A DNA stretch of 64,000 bases from Pomphorhynchus laevis (lineage: Eukaryota; Acanthocephala; Palaeacanthocephala; Echinorhynchida; Pomphorhynchidae), in the NCBI GenBank assembly GCA_012934845.2, contig WNNJ02000507.1, positions 121,851-185,850 of the forward strand, given 5' to 3'. The number at the start of each line of letters is the position of its first letter. The first letter of the stretch is position 1. This document shows positions 57,801 through 64,000 of this stretch, piece after piece. The notes below the pieces were generated by a model. It did not search any database. It saw nothing but the letters and a program-made list of their open reading frames with translations, and was not told the origin of the DNA. The translations under genes were made by a program, and so were the position numbers.

Positions 57801-58094
57801 ATTTTCTCAGAGATCACTGTTTATAATTTGGGCAATTTCCTTAATTTAAACTTAAAACTTTCAATGTTTTGATCAAAGCCATCATTAGTGTTAGAAAATA
57901 TTTTGATAAAGTTTTGGTTGTATAATAATTAATGATATTAATAATAATGATATTAATATCTTTAATTATAAAGATATTTAATTTAATATAAATTAATATT
58001 AAGATATAATATTAAGATATAATATAATATTAATTTTAATATAATATTATTAATATAATTTAATATTAAGATATTTAATATCTATAATATAACA

Positions 58095-58600
58095 ATTATA
58101 GTAAATTGCCATAAATTTGTTCGATTAAATAAAGATCAGGCAGATACTCGACAAAGTGAATTTAATATATTTTTAAGGCAGTTATTGTCTAAAAGAAAAT
58201 TTCCGATAAGTTTCTTAAATCTTGTCTTTCAAGAAATGCCAAACCAGAATGTCTATAATTGTTGCCGAAAACTCAAAGTCCAACATAGTGTTATACCAAT
58301 TGTAGCTAAATATGAGACTTTTCCTTATAAAATTTCAAAGTTTATTGTTACCACTTTACGATTTCATACAGCTGATAGTCATTTCTCATACATTAAAGAT
58401 CAACCTCACTTTTCTCGTTCTATCCGTTGACACAACGCTCTTGAACATTCACTGTTTACAGCTAACATCACCTCTCTCTATACTAACGTAACGCACAAAC
58501 TACAAACTACAATTCGAAAATATTTGCTATTAAATCAGTATCGGTTTATTATCAAGCATCAATTTATTAAAAAATTTACTACAAATATTTAGATTTATTT
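58095..58600 (+). pseudogene. Penelope-like RT fragment, plus strand
   Basis: Around the frame 58185-58430 the reading is HSVIPIVAKYETFPYKISKF, IVTTLRFHTADSHFSYIKDQ, then, in a shifted frame, FTANITSLYTNVTHKL. This matches the RPIVS...SPTYKISKF...SYIKDS..F and D..SLYTNVPH blocks of a Penelope-like RT. The catalytic YIDD region is missing. At least one stop separates the two blocks. Confidence 0.65.
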
Positions 58601-58846
58601 TATTAAATTAAATTACCAGTTTTGTAATCTGATACACCGCCATAGATACATTTATTTTCTAATATATTAATAATTTAATAATAAATTAAAAATAGTTAAA
58701 TGCATTCTAATAATTTAATTATATATTAATTAAATTATCGGTTATTTAATAAAACTAGGTTATGACATTATTTCCTAGATAAAGTTGTTTTTCTTTTATT
58801 TATAACTTTAAAACATGTAAGCAAGACGCGAAAGAATGACGAATGA

Positions 58847-58924
58847 TGCCGTTTCGTCACACAATGACTCATCAGTGCCAGATCCCTCCCACTACTGGAT
58901 GCAGAGGAGGACTGGCAGAAGGTA
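58847..58924 (-). ncRNA. Type III hammerhead ribozyme, unit 1 (weakened)
   Basis: The same layout as unit 2: CUGAUGA at 58875-58869, stem II GUCA/UGAC, GAAA at 58855-58852, cleavage base C at 58918 and the same stem I. The core is canonical, but the left arm of stem III reads UACCUU against ACGGCA and keeps only 4 of 6 pairs. Cleavage is expected to be slower or lost. Confidence 0.8.
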
Positions 58925-59152
58925 ATCAATGAATGAATCAATGTGAATGATGTACTAGAAAATTTCTAGTAACATCATCGAGTACTAAATCAGTATACAG
59001 CTTCACCAAAAAGGATCATTAGCAAAAGCACTGTCAAATGCCAGCGCAGGTCTCTTTAATATCGGCTAACTTTTATCATGAATTTAAGGAGTGAGACCAT
59101 TCCGTGTGAATTTCTTGTAAAACATGTAAGCCAGACGCGAAAGAATGACGAA

Positions 59153-59231
59153 TGCCGTTTCGTCATTACAATGACTCATCAGTGCCAGATCCCTCCCACT
59201 ACTGGATGCAGAGGAGGACTGGCAGACGGCA
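59153..59231 (-). ncRNA. Type III hammerhead ribozyme, unit 2
   Basis: On the minus strand the order is: stem III left arm UGCCGU (59231-59226); cleavage base C at 59225; stem I hairpin UGCCAG (59224-59219) with CUGGCA (59188-59183), extended by UCCUCC with GGAGG; CUGAUGA (59182-59176); stem II GUCAUU with AAUGAC (59175-59162); GAAA (59161-59158); stem III right arm ACGGCA (59158-59153). All core bases are canonical, the cleavage triplet is GUC, and stem III has 6 perfect pairs. Stem III is open at the ends, which defines type III. Predicted to be active. Confidence 0.88.
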
Positions 59232-59386
59232 ATCAATGAATGAATCAATGTGAATGATGTACTAGAAAATTACTAGTAACATCATCGAGGACTAAATCAG
59301 TACTACAGCTTCACCAAAAAGTATCATTAGCAAAAGCACTGGCAAATGCCAGCGCAGGTCTCTTTAATATCGGCTAACTTTTATTT

Positions 59387-59433
59387 AAGGAGAGTGAGAC
59401 CATTTCGCGTGAATTTCTTGTCTCACTCTCCTT
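59387..59433. other. 14-bp inverted repeat closing the ribozyme array
   Basis: AAGGAGAGTGAGAC, 19 bases, GTCTCACTCTCCTT. It lies at the right end of unit 2. Unit 1 has AAGGAGTGAGAC at the same place, but the unit boundary follows before any second arm. It may mark the original end of the array. Confidence 0.7.
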
Positions 59434-59528
59434 TAGCTCAAAATTATTATAAAATTATCTAAAATTATTATATTAATTAAAATTAATATAATAAAATTAA
59501 TTAAAATTATATTAATTAATTAATTAAG

Positions 59529-59570
59529 GTCTGACAGCGAAGGCAGAAGAAGTATTTTTTCAAGAAAAAT
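59529..59570 (+). repeat. Left 42-bp direct repeat of the RT-RNase H element
   Basis: Starts GTCTGACAGCGAAGGCAGAA and ends in a small A/T hairpin (ATTTTT, then AAAAAT). Identical to 61841-61882 at all 42 positions. Confidence 0.9.
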
Positions 59571-59657
59571 CTTTCAATCGGCAATTTACAAAACAAAAGA
59601 CATGTAAGTACATTAACTGTTTTAACGATAGCCCAGTTAGAGCAACTGGCTATCGAC

Positions 59658-61718
59658 ATGCCTACGTCATGCCATCTAAACCAGATGCATGAGCCGGAAT
59701 TATGTGTAGGGTCGTCGAACCCCCTCACATATACGGTGCAAGAGTTCCAAACGGCAATTGATACATTGCTTGGGACGGGTTCAGGCCTAGATAATCATCT
59801 AACTGAATCGGCGCTCACTTTGCCGGACGCCAATGATGAGCCCTATGCTTATGTCCTGGTAATGGACACCCAAGAAAGGATCCAATTGGATTACGAGTAC
59901 TGGGAAGAAGAGGCTTTATATAGGGCTTATCAGCCTAGGGTACATAACGTGTATCCTACGCAATCTCGAAGGGCAGCTCAAGATTTGCTTCTTGACTGGG
60001 CATTTGAAACTTTCGAGCGGCAGAGCAGTAGGAGTATTGAGCAAAATAGATGTCAACTCCCTATAGCTCATTTCCCTGCTGAAACTGTCAGGAATCTGAT
60101 ACATCACTCCACAGGTAGAGACCCTGGGATGATGCATGCAATTTTCTCGGTGATACCTGATTTATTCAGACCACCAATTAGAGAAATTGTAGATCAGATA
60201 TCAGGGGAGGACGTGTATGCAGTTCTGCAACAGAATCTCATACAATTGATGAAAGGTAATCTGACTGTAAACGAGTATATAAACATACTCAGTCAGCAAG
60301 AGCCTACGTCAATAGTCCTTGCGCACCAAGACATGTTCATTGAGCGTGAATTGGAAGACATCGATCTCGGATCGTTGTTAGGAGAGATTGTTAGGCTACG
60401 ATCTACATCGTACCAACGACATCCTGAGGTATCTGATGTGGCTAACATCCCTCGACTTTTAGAACAAAGTCAGGCACCAGGACATGTACGTTCAATATTC
60501 CGTAATGGAGTTAGAATTGAAACTATGCCGGTGAGTTGGCGTCGTTGGCAATCTAACGTAAGTTCTGCACTTACAAAAGCCATTCGATATCACATCAAGA
60601 AGGGCATAATAACTCCTTTACCAAAAAGGACTAAGCCACAATACTGCTCTAGGGTTTTCTTGATTCCCAAGAAAGACTCCTATAGGTTGATTTATGATGG
60701 GCGGATATGGGATGGGTGTAAAACCCCAGATTTCTATCTGCCCTCTATATATCAAGTCCTAGATAGAGAGCATATTGTATGTAAGGATTGGTATGTCAAA
60801 ATTGATTTTAAATCAATGTTCTACCAAATTCCTTTATGCCCTTCTGATTGGCTTAAAACGGCTTTTGAATATAATGGTACATACTATCATTATAAGGTCG
60901 TGTCATTCGGAATACCTTGGGGCCCCTTCTGGGCGCAAATGGTTGGCAATGCCATCACACATTTCGCTCGTAAACAAGGGGTAGAAGCATGGACTCATAT
61001 TGACGATATGATCCTTTCGCATAACTCAAAGCCAGTTCTTATGGCAGCTGTGCGTAAGCTTCTTTCTCTCTGCAAAAGTGGAAATCTATCTCTCAATCTA
61101 GAGAAGAGCATTCTTAGACCTCGCAAGAAAATAACTTTCTTAGGGGGCACTTGGTCGACAGATGGCGTCGAGATCACCTCGGATGCATTATCACGCTTTA
61201 GGGCGGCGGTAGCGTATCTAAGAATTTTGAAATCTCCAGTCTCTAGTCGCCAAGGAATGCGTTTGAGAGGGTTGATAAACTATTATCTACCTTTCTTTTC
61301 CACTGCGCACAAGCTCCTATACCAGGATGGGCCATGGCAGTCCTGGTTTTTGGAGTGGCTCATTGATAAGGAGCCCCTGATTCTACCTAAACAACAAAGA
61401 ACATGCCATGAAAAAATCTTTGTGGATGCTACCCAAAATCAAATTGGGATTGTTGGTTTAGAAGGGAAGGTACATACATATGATTTACCATATGATCTTC
61501 CGATTTTTGAGGCTGAGCTCTTAGCCGCCTGGTGTGGTCACCAACTATACCCAGACGCCGAGATATATACCGATAACATCGGGGTGTATTACTCAGTCCT
61601 CAAAGGGAGAGCGAAAACGGTTCCAATGGGGAATCTTTTCCTACAGGAACTGCATGGTACTCCTATACAATGGATATCAACGGATAAAAATCCGGCAGAC
61701 ATTCCTAGTCGTTGGTAG
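59658..61718 (+). CDS. RT-RNase H protein of the compact element
   Basis: 686 codons. Residues 1 to about 290 have no recognised domain; they are acidic and helix-like (EYWEEEALYRAYQ, WAFETFERQSSRS). RT covers about 305-530: SRVFLIPKKDSYRLIYDGR, then the first catalytic aspartate in YVKIDFKSMFYQIPL (about 378-392), FGIPWGPFWAQMVGN, and HIDDM near 447 in place of YxDD. RNase H covers about 586-686 with the four acidic residues in IFVDAT, EAELLAAW, YTDN and NPADIPSRW. The order RT-RNase H at the C-terminus, with a long N-terminal extension, resembles the terminal-protein, RT, RNase H plan of hepadna-type polymerases, but also DIRS proteins. The frame stays open upstream of this Met into the left repeat, so the start is uncertain. 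Confidence 0.8.
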   Translation: MPTSCHLNQMHEPELCVGSSNPLTYTVQEFQTAIDTLLGTGSGLDNHLTESALTLPDANDEPYAYVLVMDTQERIQLDYEYWEEEALYRAYQPRVHNVYPTQSRRAAQDLLLDWAFETFERQSSRSIEQNRCQLPIAHFPAETVRNLIHHSTGRDPGMMHAIFSVIPDLFRPPIREIVDQISGEDVYAVLQQNLIQLMKGNLTVNEYINILSQQEPTSIVLAHQDMFIERELEDIDLGSLLGEIVRLRSTSYQRHPEVSDVANIPRLLEQSQAPGHVRSIFRNGVRIETMPVSWRRWQSNVSSALTKAIRYHIKKGIITPLPKRTKPQYCSRVFLIPKKDSYRLIYDGRIWDGCKTPDFYLPSIYQVLDREHIVCKDWYVKIDFKSMFYQIPLCPSDWLKTAFEYNGTYYHYKVVSFGIPWGPFWAQMVGNAITHFARKQGVEAWTHIDDMILSHNSKPVLMAAVRKLLSLCKSGNLSLNLEKSILRPRKKITFLGGTWSTDGVEITSDALSRFRAAVAYLRILKSPVSSRQGMRLRGLINYYLPFFSTAHKLLYQDGPWQSWFLEWLIDKEPLILPKQQRTCHEKIFVDATQNQIGIVGLEGKVHTYDLPYDLPIFEAELLAAWCGHQLYPDAEIYTDNIGVYYSVLKGRAKTVPMGNLFLQELHGTPIQWISTDKNPADIPSRW

Positions 61719-61840
61719 TTACTGCGACTTTCTCCTTTTTGCTTGTTTCTACATCTTCTGACATCACAGCTAATTTCCCACATAGCTACGTGTCTTCCGT
61801 GTCGATTTTATCTACTCAGAATCACACGCGATATCACTTC

Positions 61841-61882
61841 GTCTGACAGCGAAGGCAGAAGAAGTATTTTTTCAAGAAAAAT
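61841..61882 (+). repeat. Right 42-bp direct repeat of the RT-RNase H element
   Basis: Identical to 59529-59570. It begins 122 bp after the stop codon of the ORF. Confidence 0.9.
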
Positions 61883-61993
61883 TATTAATAAAATTAATAA
61901 TATTAATTTTATTAATATAATTTTATAAATGTTCATTCGCCGTTAATCCCGTATGGAAGCGGGGTCGGTTCTCATTGTACGCACCCTCTATTT

Positions 61994-62033
61994 CGCACTG
62001 TTGTGTGGGCAACAGTGCCCACACAACAATGCG
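61994..62033. other. 17-bp inverted repeat (hairpin)
   Basis: CGCACTGTTGTGTGGGC, six bases, GCCCACACAACAATGCG, with one mismatch. It is GC-rich in an AT-rich setting, between the RT-RNase H element and the satellite. It could be the last trace of a fold-back element. Confidence 0.75.
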
Positions 62034-62042
62034 AGTTATTAT

Positions 62043-64000
62043 TTAGAATAACTTATTTATAATTTTTAATAATTTTATTTAATTTATTTATAATTTTTAA
62101 TAATTTTATTTATATAATTTTATTTATAATTTTTAATAATTGTATTAATAATTTATTTATATAATTGAAAAAGTACAATATTTTTGTAAATTATTGGACT
62201 TATCACTGTTTTGTGTTTGTTTGTACATTTTGGAGTTTATTAAAAATAAAAAAAATATTTAGAATAACTTATTTATAATTTTTAATAATTTTATTTAATT
62301 TATTTATAATTTTTAATAATTTTATTTATATAATTTTATTTATAATTTTTAATAATTGTATTTCTAATTTATTTATATAATTGAAAAAGTACAATATTTT
62401 TGTAAATTATTGGACTTATCACTGTTTTGTGTTTGTTTGTACATTTTGGAGTTTATTAAAAATAAAAAAAATATTTAGAATAACTTATTTATAATTTTTA
62501 ATAATTTTATTTATAATAATTTATTTATAATTTTTAATAATTTTATTTATATAATTTTATTTATAATTTTTAATAATTGTATTTATAATTTATTTATATA
62601 ATTGAAAAAGTACAATATTTTTGTAAATTATTGGACTTATCACTGTTTTGTGTTTGTTTGTACATTTTGGAGTTTATTAAAAATAAAAAAAATATTTATA
62701 ATAACTTATTTATAATTTTTAATAATTTTATTTATAATAATTTATTTATAATTTTTAATAATTTTATTTATATAATTTTATTTATAATTTTTAATAATTG
62801 TATTAATAATTTATTTATATAATTGAAAAAGTACAATATTTTTGTAAATTATTGGACTTATCACTGTTTTGTGTTTGTTTGTACATTTTGGAGTTTATTA
62901 AAAATAAAAAAAATATTTAGAATAACTTATTTATAATTTTTAATAATTTTATTTATAATAATTTATTTATAATTTTTAATAATTTTATTTATATAATTTT
63001 ATTTATAATTTTTAATAATTGTATTTATAATTTATTTATATAATTGAAAAAGTACAATATTTTTGTAAATTATTGGACTTATCACTGTTTTGTGTTTGTT
63101 TGTACATTTTGGAGTTTATTAAAAATAAAAAAATATTTAGAATAACTTATTTATAATTTTTAATAATTTTATTTAATTTATTTATAATTTTTAATAATTT
63201 TATTTATATAATTTTATTTAGAATTTTTAAAAATTGTATTTCTAATTTATTTATATAATTGAAAAAGTACAATATTTTTATAAATTATTGGACTTATCAC
63301 TGTTTTGTGTTTGTTTGTACATTTTGGAGTTTATTAAAAATAAAAAAAATATTTATAATAACTTATTTATAATTTTTAATAATTTTATTTAATTTATTTA
63401 TAATTTTTAATAATTTTATTTATATAATTTTTTTTATAATTTTTAAAAATTGTATTTCTAATTTATTTATATAATTGAAAAAGTACAATATTTTTGTAAA
63501 TTATTGGACTTATCACTGTTTTGTGTTTGTTTGTACATTTTGGAGTTTATTAAAAATAAAAAAATATTTAGAATAACTTATTTATAATTTTTAATAATTT
63601 TATTTATAATAATTTATTTATAATTTTTAATAATTTTATTTATATAATTTTATTTATAATTTTTAATAATTGTATTTATAATTTTATTTATATAATTGAA
63701 AAAGTACAATATTTTTGTAAATTATTGGACTTATCACTGTTTTGTGTTTGTTTGTACATTTTGGAGTTTATTAAAAATAAAAAAAATATTTATAATAACT
63801 TATTTATAATTTTTAATAATTTTATTTAATTTATTTATAATTTTTAATAATTTTATTTATATAATTTTATTTAGAATTTTTAAAAATTGTATTTCTAATT
63901 TATTTATATAATTGAAAAAGTACAATATTTTTATAAATTATTGGACTTATCACTGTTTTGTGTTTGTTTGTACATTTTGGAGTTTATTAAAAATAAAAAA
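62043..64000 (+). repeat. 215-221-bp AT-rich satellite, nine units, runs off the window
   Basis: The word TTGGACTTATCACTGTTTTG lies near 62194, 62410, 62631, 62852, 63073, 63288, 63504, 63725 and 63941, giving periods of 215-221 bp. Length variation comes from a TTTAATTTA against TTTATAATAATTTA difference in the A/T-rich half. The conserved half (GAAAAAGTACAATATTTTTG to TTTTGGAGTTTATTAAAAAT) barely varies. Unit types alternate, which hints at a higher-order pattern. The reading frames inside have no coding meaning. This may be a pericentromeric or subtelomeric array; no telomere repeat is seen. Confidence 0.92.

Larger units (their letters stand above)
58810..59430 (-). repeat. Tandem pair of about 309-bp units carrying a type III hammerhead
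   Basis: AAAACATGTAAG starts at 58810 and again at 59119, so the period is 309 bp. The two units are about 95% alike: GACGCGAAAGAATGACGAAT, CCAGATCCCTCCCACTACTG, ATGCAGAGGAGGACTGGCAG, GTACTAGAAAAT, TTCACCAAAAAG, CGCAGGTCTCTTTAATATCG. Each unit is rich in stems besides the ribozyme, for example CACTGGCAAATGCCAGCG. No ORF is present. Self-cleaving, highly folded, head-to-tail units of about 300 nt are what retrozyme or viroid-like circular RNAs look like in a genome. Confidence 0.88.
59529..61882 (+). mobile_element. Compact RT-RNase H virus-like element with 42-bp direct repeats
   Basis: A 2354-bp unit bounded by identical 42-bp direct repeats and holding one long ORF. The parts seen are an N-terminal region of unknown fold, RT and RNase H. 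I see no gag, protease, integrase, tyrosine recombinase, GIY-YIG domain or envelope. RT and RNase H are of the LTR-element/pararetrovirus kind (PKKDSYR, HIDD, PADIPSR) rather than LINE kind. The family could be DIRS-related or hepadnavirus-like, or unnamed. It looks whole, and the identical repeats and open frame suggest a young insertion. AT-rich flanks hide any target duplication. Confidence 0.75.

Noticed and set aside
62631-62822. 63-codon open frame
   Set aside because: It lies in the A/T-rich satellite and repeats with it; the low-complexity F/I/N reading has no coding meaning.
1-64000. tRNA, rRNA or telomere repeats
   Set aside because: No cloverleaf with A and B boxes, no rRNA words and no TTAGG or TTAGGG runs were seen by eye; a tRNA scan could not be run.

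Overview
This window looks like a stretch of an AT-rich invertebrate (metazoan) nuclear genome. It holds one recognisable host gene, on the minus strand at 18977-20707: a single-exon coding region of 576 codons for an N-terminal RASSF protein of the RASSF9/10 (Drosophila Meru) type. Nearly everything else that can be recognised is mobile or repetitive DNA. I saw no bacterial-style operons, no rRNA, no tRNA that I can support, and no CRISPR array. The exact taxon cannot be read from the sequence.

Layout. 1-680 holds the N-terminal part of a Penelope-like reverse transcriptase (called RT-B here). 940-4400 is a decayed APE-type LINE (LINE-B) on the minus strand with two 135-bp repeats at its 5' side. 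4401-8200 is an older repeat (X/Y) split by a 5'-truncated Jockey-like LINE (LINE-A copy 1) with a clean target duplication; the unsplit version lies at 40885-42090. 9525-17900 is a pile of LINE fragments, including the best LINE-A copy, with an open gag-like ORF1 and a nearly open EN-RT ORF2. The RASSF gene follows. From 21.7 to 52.3 kb the DNA is AT-rich and studded with at least a dozen pieces of RT-B. These share a 3' tail with a strongly conserved 80-base core and a common end motif. Between them lie fold-back elements, tandem repeats and, at 27779-28730, three 292-bp repeats that each carry a type I hammerhead ribozyme motif. 52.3-58.6 kb is a nest of LINE and Penelope-like fragments. 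58810-59430 is a tandem pair of about 309-bp units that carry a type III hammerhead ribozyme on the minus strand. It lies about 100 bp from a compact 2.35-kb RT-RNase H element (59529-61882) with an intact 686-codon ORF and identical 42-bp direct repeats. From 62043 to the window end runs a 215-221-bp AT-rich satellite.

Most interesting points. (1) Two unrelated tandem repeat families with hammerhead ribozymes occur in one 64-kb window, one of them with the type III topology. Both have the unit size and head-to-tail arrangement expected of retrozyme-like circular RNAs. (2) The small RT-RNase H element has no visible integrase, protease or recombinase and looks whole and recent. (3) The RT-B tail core has interleaved complementary arms with at least one compensatory change, which suggests a folded RNA of unknown type. 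Everything here was read by eye. Family names are by motif recognition and no database search was run.
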